The notes below the pieces were generated by a model. That model saw only the letters and a program-made list of their open reading frames with translations. It did not search any database and had not been told where the DNA came from. Of a DNA stretch of 37,543 bases, positions 1 through 9,925 are shown in pieces. This DNA is from a virus. The stretch's first letter is position 1, and every line of letters begins with the position of its first letter. The translations under genes and the position numbers were made by a program. The stretch spans positions 1-37,543 of the IMG/VR virus record IMGVR_UViG_3300033182_000144. One strand, given 5' to 3'.

Positions 1-3000
1 GTAGACAATGGTGGTTGGTTAAGAACCTTTGGTAATTATGAATTGAGATGGACTGTGAACGGATCAACACTGTTTAGTTTTACATCTTTGAACGGTGCAC
101 CTTACAATTATTCAACCAACACGTGGCATCATATTGCTGTTAGCAGAGAAGCCGGCAGAACAAGATTTTTCTTTGACGGAACACAGATAGGCGACATAAT
201 CGATTCTACCAATTATGGTACACAAAAACCATTAGTGATTGGTGCCGACTATACAGGCACAACTGCTGTTGACGGTAATATAGATGATGTTAGGGTTATA
301 AAAGGCACAGCAGTCTATACAGCAGGATTTACTCCTACTAATTTACCTTTACCCGTGACTAGCGAAACTGTGCTAATGGCCCGATTTGACGGCACAGACG
401 GAGCAACTGAATTTACAGACGATGTTGTCTTAGCACAAGATATTAGATTTAGCGGCGGAGAAACTGCTACTAGTATTACACTAGCAGATTATACAGACTT
501 TGGTGCAGAAGTGCGTAGTATTGCATCAGCATCAGTTTACGGTGAGTACGGTTTATACGGTACCGGCCCAGGCGTATTGATGTATGCCATTGGTCATAAC
601 ATGGCATACATTGGTACAGGTAAAGAATTCACTAATGATGCAGAAGCAGTAATACAAGACAACGAAGTAGTCGAACTTAATGATGCTAAGATAAGATATA
701 ACACGGTTGACCAAGCAGGTGACTTCCGTGTAGGCGACTTATTCCACATTGATCAAGAAACAGGTAACGTAGACTTTAACGCTGCTAACTTTACTATTAA
801 CACTACAGGTGGTTTGACTATTACAGATGGTGCAGACACTACATATATTAGTGCTACAACTATCGATACTGGTAATTTAAGTATTCACAATAACACCATT
901 GAAAGTACTGCCGGCGATGTTATTATAGAAGCAGATTCAAACCAAGTAAATGTAAACTCAAATGTAAACATTGACGGTAACTTAGATGTAACTGGTAACG
1001 TTACAATTGGTGGCGACATTACTATTGGTGACGAAGCAAGCGACACTATTCAAATTGTTGCTGGCATTGATTCAGATCTTATTCCTTCTAAAGACAGCAC
1101 TTACAGTTTAGGTAAAACTAATTTACGTTGGAGTAACATATATGTTAATCAAGTAAATATTGATGACATAGAAATTCGCGACAACTATATAAGAACAACT
1201 GCGTCAAACGCAGATTTAGAATTACGTGCTAATGGAACTGGTGAAGTTTTAGTTCCATCAAATGATGTACAAATAGACAACAACTTAACTGTAAGTGGCA
1301 CTACAGATTTACAAGATACTGAAGTAACTGGAACTATTACACATACTGGTAACACTGTACAGACTGGAAATTACACTATTGCTGGTTTGTTTACTAACGG
1401 CGATATTGAAATAAATGGAAATGTTGTAACTACTACAACATCTAATTCAGATTTAGAACTACGTGCTAATGGAAGCGGCACTATTAATGTTCCAACTAAT
1501 AATGTACAAATAGATAACAATTTAACAGTTAGCGGAGATACTGACTTACAAGATACAACTGTAACAGGATCAGTAACACATACTGGTAATGTTGTACAAA
1601 CAGGTAATATTAACTTAACTGGAAATTACGACATTGACGGCCTTGTAACTATTTCAAGCACTACACAATTTGAAGATGTACAAGTTAGTGGTAATGTTGT
1701 AACTACTACTCTTTCTAACTCAGATTTAGATTTACAGGCTAGTGGAACTGGTGAAGTTTTAATACCAACAAATGACGTAGTCATAACAAACGATTTAACA
1801 GTTGAAGGAACCATTAGCGCAAACGAGGTTACATCAACAGGAACTATTACTGCTAACAGATTTAGCACAGGTAATATTTTAATAGATGATAATTTTATTA
1901 CTACAACAATATCTAACTCAGACTTAGAACTACGTGCTAATGGCGCTGGCGAAGTTATTGTACCTAGTAATGATGTTATCTTAGAACAAGATTTAACAGT
2001 TAACGGCACAACAAATTTAAAAGATACTAACATAATAGGAAGTGTAACCCATACTGGAGATACAACACAAACCGGAAACATATCACTAGCAGGTAATTTA
2101 TCTGTTACAGGAGAAATTACAGTTAACAGTGCTATGCAGTTTGAAGATATTCAGATTATTGGCAACGTTGTAACTACTACACTTTCTAATTCGGACTTAG
2201 AATTACGAGCAAATGGCACTGGAGAAATAGTTGTTCCATACAACGACGTAGTTATTAACAATAATCTAACTATTGACGGAACATTAACTGTAGGCGATGT
2301 TATTAGTACTGGAACTATACAGGCTAACAACTTTACTACAGGTGATATTTTAATTGATGATAACTTTATTACAACTACTATTTCTAATTCAGATTTAGAG
2401 TTACGTGCCGCAGGTACTGGTAGCATTGTTATTGATACATTTAGCATTAATACTGCTACAATCAGTTCAACTGGTGACTTTGTTATAGATCCGGGTAGTG
2501 AAATATTAGACATTAATAGCACAAGTGCTGTTAACTTACCTGTTGGCACAACATTAGAACGCCCTGGTACTAGCGAAGCAGGTCAAATTAGATTTAACTC
2601 TACATTAAGTAGATTTGAAGGTTACAATGGAACTAATTGGATTCGTTTAGATGGCCTTGAAGACGTTGACGGGAATACACGAGTTACTGCTGAACTAACA
2701 GAAGGTGCTAATGATAATGTTATTAGATTTTATTCAGACGGTAATTTAATTGTAGACATTGACAATACTGCTTTATCAGCACCAAAAGTATTCATTGATG
2801 ACATCACTATTGACGGAAATGTGATAAGTACAGTAACATCAAATACAGATATTGAATTAACTGCTAACGGTACAGGTTCTGTTAAGTTTGATAACTTTGC
2901 GTTTAGAGATAACACAATTACTAATACTGTTAATAATAGTGTTACAAAGTTTGAAAATACAGGAACTGGATATGTCAAGTTTACAGGTACAGGCGGCGTA

Positions 3001-3198
3001 GTAATACCTATTGGTACTGACGCACAAAGAATACCAATTGCTTACACAGAAACAGGTCTAACAAGATTTAATACTGAAGATAAACGTATTGAAATTTTTG
3101 ACGGAGTTAACTGGGTATCAGCAGCAGGTTCTGAATCAGGTATTAGTAGACAAGAAGCAGAAGATCTAGCATTAGAGATCGTGTTAAGTTTAGGATAA
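1..3198 (+). CDS. Tail fibre-like protein, 5'-truncated, LamG domain plus fibre repeats
   Basis: The reading frame is open from base 1, so the N-terminus lies outside the window; an in-frame TTG at 43 is an arbitrary start. The first ~100 visible residues look like the C-terminal half of a LamG/concanavalin A-like domain (WHHIAVSREAG, FFFDGTQIG, GNIDDVRVIKGTAVYT), a fold that often binds carbohydrate. A DQAGDFRVGDLF module shared with both giant proteins downstream follows. The central part is a tandem array of a ~90-100 aa unit with the core SNSDLELRANGTG and a following LTVSGTTDLQDT-type strand, typical of extended trimeric fibre shafts. Near the C-terminus there are two PVGT...RFN...W modules, also present in the fibres at 21911-25344. 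It is most likely a long tail-fibre or adhesin subunit. The family is clear; its exact place in the virion is inferred. Confidence 0.8.
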   Translation, partial: VDNGGWLRTFGNYELRWTVNGSTLFSFTSLNGAPYNYSTNTWHHIAVSREAGRTRFFFDGTQIGDIIDSTNYGTQKPLVIGADYTGTTAVDGNIDDVRVIKGTAVYTAGFTPTNLPLPVTSETVLMARFDGTDGATEFTDDVVLAQDIRFSGGETATSITLADYTDFGAEVRSIASASVYGEYGLYGTGPGVLMYAIGHNMAYIGTGKEFTNDAEAVIQDNEVVELNDAKIRYNTVDQAGDFRVGDLFHIDQETGNVDFNAANFTINTTGGLTITDGADTTYISATTIDTGNLSIHNNTIESTAGDVIIEADSNQVNVNSNVNIDGNLDVTGNVTIGGDITIGDEASDTIQIVAGIDSDLIPSKDSTYSLGKTNLRWSNIYVNQVNIDDIEIRDNYIRTTASNADLELRANGTGEVLVPSNDVQIDNNLTVSGTTDLQDTEVTGTITHTGNTVQTGNYTIAGLFTNGDIEINGNVVTTTTSNSDLELRANGSGTINVPTNNVQIDNNLTVSGDTDLQDTTVTGSVTHTGNVVQTGNINLTGNYDIDGLVTISSTTQFEDVQVSGNVVTTTLSNSDLDLQASGTGEVLIPTNDVVITNDLTVEGTISANEVTSTGTITANRFSTGNILIDDNFITTTISNSDLELRANGAGEVIVPSNDVILEQDLTVNGTTNLKDTNIIGSVTHTGDTTQTGNISLAGNLSVTGEITVNSAMQFEDIQIIGNVVTTTLSNSDLELRANGTGEIVVPYNDVVINNNLTIDGTLTVGDVISTGTIQANNFTTGDILIDDNFITTTISNSDLELRAAGTGSIVIDTFSINTATISSTGDFVIDPGSEILDINSTSAVNLPVGTTLERPGTSEAGQIRFNSTLSRFEGYNGTNWIRLDGLEDVDGNTRVTAELTEGANDNVIRFYSDGNLIVDIDNTALSAPKVFIDDITIDGNVISTVTSNTDIELTANGTGSVKFDNFAFRDNTITNTVNNSVTKFENTGTGYVKFTGTGGVVIPIGTDAQRIPIAYTETGLTRFNTEDKRIEIFDGVNWVSAAGSESGISRQEAEDLALEIVLSLG
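1195..2900 (+). repeat. In-gene fibre repeats (SNSDLELRANG units)
   Basis: There are five well-conserved and two decayed copies of a unit with the core TTxSNSDLELRANGxGxxxVP followed by NDVxIxNxLTVxG. They lie within the coding frame of the truncated fibre gene. The nucleotide copies have diverged while the protein pattern is kept, as expected for fibre-shaft repeats rather than a recent expansion. A related single unit (DADLVVAPNGAGEMVIKSDL) occurs at the N-terminus of the S74 fibre at 21021. Confidence 0.75.
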
Positions 3199-3202
3199 AG
3201 AT

Positions 3203-3532
3203 ATGGCAACATTTTTTAGAAACAAAGTTGTAAAACAAGTTGGTACAAAGCCTGTAGAAATTACAGCAATGGACGCAACCCAACGTTCTACTGTAATTGG
3301 TATGAGTTTAACTAACTTAACAGATGGCTTTGTTTACGCAAGTGTATTAGTAAAAGACGATACTAGTGTCGAAGGTTATTACGCAAAGGATGTACCTATT
3401 GCGCAAGGAACTAGTTTACGCATTGTTAACCAAGGTGAGAAACTTATTTTAGCACCTAACAATAGTCTTTCAGTTGTTGCTAATGTTGATGATAGTATAG
3501 ATGTAATACTAAGTTACGTGGAGGTCGTGTAA
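3203..3532 (+). CDS. Small virion structural protein (hypothetical)
   Basis: A 109-aa protein beginning 4 nt after the preceding fibre stop. It is predicted all-beta, with alternating hydrophobic strands (VIGMSLTNLTDGFVYASVLV) and no signal peptide or membrane segment. It resembles in size and pattern the 106-aa protein at 20688: both have a short MAT-type N-terminus, an early strand about cross-subunit chemistry (TKPVEITAMDATQRS here), a middle extended region and a terminal VDVxxxY-like strand. Each sits next to a very large structural gene. That suggests a small capping, connector or fibre-associated virion protein, but I recognise no named family. The function is inferred from context only. 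Confidence 0.6.
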   Translation: MATFFRNKVVKQVGTKPVEITAMDATQRSTVIGMSLTNLTDGFVYASVLVKDDTSVEGYYAKDVPIAQGTSLRIVNQGEKLILAPNNSLSVVANVDDSIDVILSYVEVV

Positions 3533-3533
3533 A

Positions 3534-3911
3534 ATGACATATTATGTAGGTAATGATCCAAAAACAATTAACGACAGTTTTGTCAAACGTTATTTTTATG
3601 GTTTACGTAGAAACGACGATGGCGAATTATTTTTAGTAAGACTAGATCAACTTTCAAGTGGCGACGAAAATGTTGTTATCATTAACAATGAAGCATCATC
3701 AGAAGAAAACTTTCCAGACTTTGAAGAAGGTATTGATTTCTTAGATGGAGTTGATGTAGATCATAATGTTGTTTATGATAATTTAAAATATCCTCAACTA
3801 CGTTGGGATGGTAGATTTTTATTATATTATATTGAACCTGAAACAGGTCAATTTGTACAAGTAATTAATGGTAGTTACGAGTTTGAAGATGGCATATCTT
3901 CAGACGGGTAA
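3534..3911 (+). CDS. Hypothetical virion-associated protein
   Basis: A 125-aa acidic protein starting 1 nt after the previous stop, so probably translationally coupled to it; GGAGG lies about 10 nt upstream of the ATG, inside the previous gene. It contains the stretches FYGLRRNDDGELFLVRLDQL and LRWDGRFLLYYIEPETGQFV, which look like short beta hairpins with Tyr/Trp-rich turns. There is no transmembrane segment, signal peptide or catalytic motif. Its place between a small structural protein and the first giant gene suggests a virion or assembly role. I do not recognise the family. Confidence 0.55.
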   Translation: MTYYVGNDPKTINDSFVKRYFYGLRRNDDGELFLVRLDQLSSGDENVVIINNEASSEENFPDFEEGIDFLDGVDVDHNVVYDNLKYPQLRWDGRFLLYYIEPETGQFVQVINGSYEFEDGISSDG

Positions 3912-3927
3912 TAGGAGCAAAAGGTAA

Positions 3928-6900
3928 ATGGCTGAATTTAAACTAGAACGATTTAAATATTCCTGGAAAGGCGATTGGGCAGGCGGCACAGATTATCGCC
4001 GAGACGACATTGTTAAAGTAGGTGGTAAATCATATGTGTGTTTAGAAACGCATACAGCTGACTCAGACTTTAACGTTGACTTAAATGCTATAATTCCAGG
4101 GTCTAATCCTCCACAACCAGCTCCGAGATGGAAGGTAATGACAGACAGTCGTGCGTTTGCTGGCACTTGGCAAACAGGAACTGCTTATCAATTAGGCGAC
4201 ATTGTAGCATACGATGGAAGTTTATGGATTTGTTCTACTGGTCATACATCAACAGCGTTTGAAAATGAAGCAGATAATTGGACTATCTTTGTTGACGGTA
4301 TTAAGTATAAAGTAGATTGGCAGACTGGAGAAAGTTATGGTCGTGGTGCTATTGTAAAATATAACGGTATTGTATATCGTTGTGTTACTCCGCACTTTTC
4401 AGGCGCTACACTAGAAGCCAATATTAATGATTGGGAAGAATTCCATAATGGTATTGAATTTGCCGGTAACTGGACTGACGGAGTTACTTATAGAAAGAAT
4501 GATCTAGTAAAGTATGGTGGTTCTATATGGATGTGTATTACTACACATACAGCAGCAGGTATATTTGAAGAAGCATTCTTCGTAATGGAATATCCAGGCT
4601 TCCAATACGACGGAGATTGGGAACCTGATACATATTATCAAATTGGTGACGTAGTAAGATACGGTGGTTATTTGTACTATGCTACTAATAATAGTTATAA
4701 CCTAGACCCATTTGTTCCAGCAAGCGACAGCTCAAACTATTGGACACCGTTAGCACTGACATATAATTTTAGAGGAACTTGGAGTGCTAACTCTAATTAT
4801 AAACCGGGCGACATAATAGAAAGAGGCGGCGAATTATATCTTGCTAAAGAAGAAATCGGCGGCTTTGAATCTGATGGTTCTTCTTTAGACTACGAAGATA
4901 ACAAACTATGGGAATTACTAACTGTAGGTCAACACTGGTCTAAAGAAAAAACAGACGTATTACTTGGTGTAACATCTGGAACAGAAATAACATATACAGT
5001 AACAGTTGATAATCCTCAAGCAGGAGACCTTGGAAATAAGTATATCATTGACGGCGCTTACAAGCCAACATTAAATATGATTGAAGGTTATACATATATC
5101 TTTAACCAAGATCATTGGACAAACGTATATTGGCCAAATCAAATTGGTGCTGGCGAGAATCCTCATCCTTTAAACTTTAGTGCTGATAGTCTTAACGGTG
5201 AATTAGATGGCGGAACAGCCTATATCAACGACGTTACATATTTCTTAGATGATGTAATAGTTACAAAAGATGCGTATAATACTGTAGATTCGTTTATTAC
5301 AGCAACTACTAGACGAGTTGAAATAAAAGTAACATCGGCAACGCCTGATTTATGGTACTGGTGTTCAAGACATACTGAAATGGGTAGCGACATTAAAACA
5401 GTACCACCTACTGAAGAAACAGGTACCTGGCAAGCAAATAGAGAATATAAGCGTGGCGATATTGTTTATTACTTTGGTACTGCTTATAAATGTAACTATC
5501 AACACGATTCAACGTTAGAAAACTTCCCAGGTGACAATGGTAATGTATACAAGTACTGGGACGTATTAATTGAATCTGCTTCTGAAGCAGGTCTTTCTGT
5601 TAAAGGCGATTTGTTAACATTTAACTTAAATAGAACCTTACAAGGCGACGGAAGTTCATATGGTCCAACAAGCGTTCCAATTGGAGAACATGAGCAACTT
5701 TTATCTGTTACGCAAGAACAAGATGTATTTTGGAGAAACTATTTAGATAGTGCTAATGTAATTTATGTTAGTCAAAATGGTCAAGACGAAGTTGGTTATG
5801 GTACTAGCCATAATAAGCCTTTTAAAACAGTAAAACACGCTTGCGAATATGTTTTAGATAATTTTAATCCTATGGACCCAGTAAAAGTTGCTGTGGCAAC
5901 AGGACGCTATGTTGAAGCGGGCCCTATTACTGTACCAGCTGGAACAGTAGTTATGGGTGACGAATTACGTTCAACAGTAGTACAAGCAAACACAGAAGGA
6001 TTACCTGCTTATACAGGAGATGACTACTTGTATAAGAAAATATGTATAGATCACATACTAAGTTTTATAGATGACTTACTTAATAATAGAGAAGTTATAA
6101 AAACAATAGGAAATAATATTGTACAAGACAAATCTGTAACAGAAGCAGGTGTTAATCCAACGCAAACATTTGCTGAACTTGTAGTAGATCATCACGAGTA
6201 CATAGAATACTACATTGGAAGTGGAACTAGTCAACCTACAGTAATTTCTACTAGTACAGAAACAGTAGATACAGATTATATAAATGCTGTTGCTATTATA
6301 GAAAACAATAAAGAATTTATATCAGAAGAAGTAATTGCTCATTTACGAGATGTGTATGAAGAATTTAGTTTTGAAGACGCAAGAATACGTAGAGATGTAT
6401 ATCACTTTTTAAGAGGCATACAAAAAGACCTAACATTACCAGGTAACTTCTACACAATTTTACACGCTAGAGATTATAAGAATAGAGTATTAGGGTCACG
6501 TTTTGACGATTTATTTTATATGAGAGACACTACTGGCTTACGTAACATGACACTTGAAGGTTTAGATGGTACACTTAACCCTCCAGGTGTATTTGACTTG
6601 TATCAAAGACCTACAGGTGGTTCGTTTGTATCACTTGACCCGGGTTATGGTCCTGACGACGACAGTTGTTGGATTAATAATAGATCACCTTACATACAAG
6701 GTGTAACAAATATTGGATCAAACTGCGTAGGACAAAAAGTAGACGGAAGTGTACATAACGGCGGCCTAAAGTCAATGACTTCAAATGACTTTACACAGGT
6801 ATTAAGTGACGGTATTGGAGCATGGATTTTAAACAACGCAAGAGCAGAACTTGTATCAGTGTTTACGTATTATTGTGCTATTGGTTACTTAGCAGACGCC

Positions 6901-9873
6901 GGTGGCGTAATACGTGCTGCTAACGGCAACAATTCTTACGGTACATACGGGGCAATTGCTGACGGCTTAGACGAGACTGAAACTCCACAAGATGTTAAAG
7001 TGTTTAACAGAAATCAAGACGCAAGCGTAAAGGCAGTATTTGCTGGCGAGTTTACAGACCAAATATTTGCCTTTGAATTTGATCATTGCGGTGAAGAATA
7101 TACCTCAGCGTCAGCAACAGTACAAGGTGCTGGTATTAACGCTGATGTTGAATTTGACGACTTTAGAGACGGAGCAGTTACTGAAGTAAGACTGTTAAAT
7201 TCAAATGGTAGCGGATCAGCAGGCGGTGTTGGTTACTCTAATATTATAGGTAATGCCCAATCAGGAAACACAACACAAATTCAACTTGAATCAGATTCAG
7301 GATTTGAAGAAGCAGACGTACAAGGAAAACGCTTAATAATTGTGTCTGGTGACGGAACTGGTCAATATGGAATAATTAACACTTATTCTAATGTAACAAA
7401 AATATGTACAGTTCTTAAAGAAGATGGTACAGCAGGATGGGATCATATTGTTCCGGGAACTCCATTGTCAGCATCTTTAACAACTAATACGCAATATAGA
7501 ATTGAGCCTTTAGTTGAATTTTCTGCTCCAGGGTATAGTTCAACATCAGCTAACTTACCACAACAAAGAACCTACATTGATGTAGCGTACAGTGATACAA
7601 CTTCAGAATTTACAGGTTTAGAGATGGACTTTGGTAGCGGAGATACTGTTGGTGTTGTATCAGCAAAGGCAGTATTTAACGTATTGCGTGAAGGACAAAC
7701 TTATACAGTAACATTTACAGATACTGGTAACGGATATGCTATTGGCGATAGTAAAACTATAGCAGGTACACTATTAGGCGGTTCAAGCCCAGACAACGAT
7801 TTAACTATTACAGTTACATCTGTTACAGATGACAGTATATCTGCTATCCAAACATATACAGTTGAAGGTACTGGTATCGCAGGCAAGTTTGTTGCTATTG
7901 CTGATCCAAACTATGTGTCTTATAGTGAAGATGGAGAAAACTGGACTGAAGGTACATTGCCGTTTGTAGGCGAATGGAAGCGAGTAATTGCTGGAAACAA
8001 TCGTTTTGTAGCAGTATCATCAAATATTGATAGGGCAGCAGTTTCATTAGACGGAATAACTTGGACATTAACTACACTACCTTCTTCAGCATTATGGAAT
8101 GACGTTGCGTATGGTAATGGTAGATTTGTAATTATAGGTGAAGATACTAACTCTGTTCTTTACAGCACAGATGGAATAACTTGGAATACTACGTCAATAC
8201 CAGACGATTTAATTGGCGATTCAACAGCAAGCCAGTGGGTTAAAATTACCTATGGTAAAGGAAGATTTGTTGCTATTGCTGGCAACGATACAGCATCCGC
8301 AGTAAGTACTGATAACGGGTTAACTTGGACTAGATATTATAATATGCCTGCGTTAGACAATGTTCAGTATGTAGGTTTAGAATACGGCATGAATGTTTTC
8401 CTTGCTGTTAGCGAAGCAGGTGATACAGTATACAGTTTTGACGGTGAAGATTGGACAGAAGGCAATGGCATGCCATCGCAAGACGGTTCAACTGTGATGA
8501 ATTGGAATTCATTAAAATATGCTAACGGTTTATTTACAGCAACCTGTAATACTACAGGACTAGTAGTTGGAGCTGATGTTCAAGATGGTACTAGTGACTT
8601 TTGGGCAGTGTCAGAAGATGGTATTTCGTGGGAAGGCAAGACACTACCGTCATCGCAATATTGGAAGAACACAACTTATGCTGTTTTAAATGATCAAGGT
8701 TACTACTTACTGATTGCTGAAAACGCAACAATAAATGCTGTAGCAAAAGTTCAAACAGGTAAACGAGCTAGAGGAAGAATATCTTTACAAAGTTCTACAA
8801 TAGATGCTATTAAGATTTGGGATCCAGGTAGTGGATACCTTACTCCGCCAACTGTTACAGTTACAGATACTTCGCAAACAGTAGAAGTTGCGTTACAAGA
8901 AAGAATAGGAAACGGAGTACTAAGTCAACCTAGTTGGATTAATAGAGGTACAGGTTATAGATCATCAAGTACAACAGTATCTATTACAGGTAACGGTTAC
9001 GCCGATATATTCCCAATCAATAACATTGTTACATTGTCAGGCGTACAAGTAATACCAGGACCTGGAGCACAGATAAGATTCTCTACAATATTAAATGATT
9101 TAGGTACTGAAGAAAAATTATTTACTGCGGTAAAAATTACAGATCAAGGCGATGATGGTACTGGTAATAATACTAGATTAGTAGAATTCCAAATATCACC
9201 TTACATAGAAATTTCTGATAATCTGGCGCATGATACAGACGCAACAATACGTGAACGTTATTCACAGTGTCGTATTTCGGGCCACGACTTCTTAGATATT
9301 GGTACTGGTAACTTTGAAGAAACAAACTATCCAGAGGTATATGCTGAAGGAAGATACTTTACAGCAGCACCAGAAAATGAAGTATACGAAGAAAATGGTG
9401 GTCGTGTATTCTATGTAAGTACTGACCAAGATGGTAACTTTAGAGCAGGTGAACTGTTCAGTGTACAACAGGCAACTGGTATTGTAACTATTAGTGCTGA
9501 CTTTTTTGACTTAGACGGTCTTAGCGAATTAGCACTAGGTGGCGTAACACTAGGTGGTTCGGGTGCGATTGTTAGAGAATTCTCAAAAGACCCAACCTTT
9601 GCCGAAGATTCAAACAACGTAGTTCCAACGCAACGTGCTATAACAACGTTCCTTGCTAATAGACTAAGTGTTGGTGGTTCGGATCTTGAAGCGAACGAAA
9701 TTATAGCAGGTCGTGTACGTTTTGGTGGATCTAATAATGAAATAGATTCAACAATTGGCGGCGATGTTAAGATACCGGTTAAAGCAATATTTGAAGGGCC
9801 GGATGTTGGTATAGATGGATTGATGATTATGTATCCTCAGTTCCTAAGAAACTATCCAGAATCCATGCAATAA
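3928..9873 (+). CDS. Giant virion protein with CBM-like repeats, cupredoxin-like domain, beta-helix and BNR-like repeats
   Basis: A 1981-aa structural protein. The order of modules is: six W...Y..GD.V.Y.G..Y.C...H repeats (residues ~8-311) resembling chitin-binding CBM5/12 units; a cupredoxin-like domain (~350-490) with H413, C479, H482 and M485; a seventh CBM-like repeat (~496-528); a pectate-lyase-like beta-helix starting at IYVSQNGQ (~612) with VMGDELRS near 675; a degenerate copy (~793-836) of the Cys repeat expanded in the next gene; a conserved core (TGLRNMTLEG, SFVSLDPGYGPDD, SNDFTQVLSDGIGAW); Asp-box/BNR-like repeats such as YSTDGITW (~1320-1605); and a C-terminal GHDFLDIGTG plus TDQDGNFRAG module. 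It is paralogous to the 3579-aa product that follows, and the two genes share their first 19 nt. It is probably a large baseplate- or fibre-associated adhesin. A GGAG ribosome site precedes the start. Confidence 0.82.
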   Translation: MAEFKLERFKYSWKGDWAGGTDYRRDDIVKVGGKSYVCLETHTADSDFNVDLNAIIPGSNPPQPAPRWKVMTDSRAFAGTWQTGTAYQLGDIVAYDGSLWICSTGHTSTAFENEADNWTIFVDGIKYKVDWQTGESYGRGAIVKYNGIVYRCVTPHFSGATLEANINDWEEFHNGIEFAGNWTDGVTYRKNDLVKYGGSIWMCITTHTAAGIFEEAFFVMEYPGFQYDGDWEPDTYYQIGDVVRYGGYLYYATNNSYNLDPFVPASDSSNYWTPLALTYNFRGTWSANSNYKPGDIIERGGELYLAKEEIGGFESDGSSLDYEDNKLWELLTVGQHWSKEKTDVLLGVTSGTEITYTVTVDNPQAGDLGNKYIIDGAYKPTLNMIEGYTYIFNQDHWTNVYWPNQIGAGENPHPLNFSADSLNGELDGGTAYINDVTYFLDDVIVTKDAYNTVDSFITATTRRVEIKVTSATPDLWYWCSRHTEMGSDIKTVPPTEETGTWQANREYKRGDIVYYFGTAYKCNYQHDSTLENFPGDNGNVYKYWDVLIESASEAGLSVKGDLLTFNLNRTLQGDGSSYGPTSVPIGEHEQLLSVTQEQDVFWRNYLDSANVIYVSQNGQDEVGYGTSHNKPFKTVKHACEYVLDNFNPMDPVKVAVATGRYVEAGPITVPAGTVVMGDELRSTVVQANTEGLPAYTGDDYLYKKICIDHILSFIDDLLNNREVIKTIGNNIVQDKSVTEAGVNPTQTFAELVVDHHEYIEYYIGSGTSQPTVISTSTETVDTDYINAVAIIENNKEFISEEVIAHLRDVYEEFSFEDARIRRDVYHFLRGIQKDLTLPGNFYTILHARDYKNRVLGSRFDDLFYMRDTTGLRNMTLEGLDGTLNPPGVFDLYQRPTGGSFVSLDPGYGPDDDSCWINNRSPYIQGVTNIGSNCVGQKVDGSVHNGGLKSMTSNDFTQVLSDGIGAWILNNARAELVSVFTYYCAIGYLADAGGVIRAANGNNSYGTYGAIADGLDETETPQDVKVFNRNQDASVKAVFAGEFTDQIFAFEFDHCGEEYTSASATVQGAGINADVEFDDFRDGAVTEVRLLNSNGSGSAGGVGYSNIIGNAQSGNTTQIQLESDSGFEEADVQGKRLIIVSGDGTGQYGIINTYSNVTKICTVLKEDGTAGWDHIVPGTPLSASLTTNTQYRIEPLVEFSAPGYSSTSANLPQQRTYIDVAYSDTTSEFTGLEMDFGSGDTVGVVSAKAVFNVLREGQTYTVTFTDTGNGYAIGDSKTIAGTLLGGSSPDNDLTITVTSVTDDSISAIQTYTVEGTGIAGKFVAIADPNYVSYSEDGENWTEGTLPFVGEWKRVIAGNNRFVAVSSNIDRAAVSLDGITWTLTTLPSSALWNDVAYGNGRFVIIGEDTNSVLYSTDGITWNTTSIPDDLIGDSTASQWVKITYGKGRFVAIAGNDTASAVSTDNGLTWTRYYNMPALDNVQYVGLEYGMNVFLAVSEAGDTVYSFDGEDWTEGNGMPSQDGSTVMNWNSLKYANGLFTATCNTTGLVVGADVQDGTSDFWAVSEDGISWEGKTLPSSQYWKNTTYAVLNDQGYYLLIAENATINAVAKVQTGKRARGRISLQSSTIDAIKIWDPGSGYLTPPTVTVTDTSQTVEVALQERIGNGVLSQPSWINRGTGYRSSSTTVSITGNGYADIFPINNIVTLSGVQVIPGPGAQIRFSTILNDLGTEEKLFTAVKITDQGDDGTGNNTRLVEFQISPYIEISDNLAHDTDATIRERYSQCRISGHDFLDIGTGNFEETNYPEVYAEGRYFTAAPENEVYEENGGRVFYVSTDQDGNFRAGELFSVQQATGIVTISADFFDLDGLSELALGGVTLGGSGAIVREFSKDPTFAEDSNNVVPTQRAITTFLANRLSVGGSDLEANEIIAGRVRFGGSNNEIDSTIGGDVKIPVKAIFEGPDVGIDGLMIMYPQFLRNYPESMQ
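4975..5397 (+). other. Cupredoxin-like domain inside the 1981-aa virion protein
   Basis: Residues ~350-490. The segment YTYIFNQDHWTN is followed by HPLNFS (H413), later by a VTYFLDD-type strand, and ends in LWYWCSRHTEMG (C479, H482, M485). The C-x2-H-x2-M spacing and the upstream His-containing strand match the type 1 copper ligands of amicyanin-like cupredoxins. The domain is inserted between CBM-like repeats 6 and 7 and is absent from the larger paralogue at 9926. Copper binding is inferred from ligand spacing, not shown. Confidence 0.6.
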
Positions 9874-9891
9874 TGCTAAAACCAAAAATTT

Positions 9892-9899
9892 AATAAATA
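9892..9899 (+). promoter_or_regulatory. Putative late promoter (AATAAATA)
   Basis: AATAAATA differs by one base from the T4 late box TATAAATA. It lies in the 52-bp gap between the two giant genes, 26 bp before the 9926 ATG. GGAGCGGAG at about 9909-9917 could serve as the ribosome site. This gap is one of the few places in the block with room for a promoter. Confidence 0.4.
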
Positions 9900-9925
9900 C
9901 AGTAATGCGGAGCGGAGTTAATTAA

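Noticed and set aside
1626-2978. Three minus-strand open frames of 82-151 codons opposite the first fibre gene.
   Set aside because: They mirror the Thr/Ser/Asn-rich repeat of the plus-strand gene, giving Val/Ser-rich low-complexity products related to one another, with no ribosome sites and no room for promoters.
9874-9925. A frameshift or split between the two giant genes, which share the same first 19 nt.
   Set aside because: Each frame has its own start, ribosome site and complete C-terminal module; they are tandem paralogues, not one broken gene.
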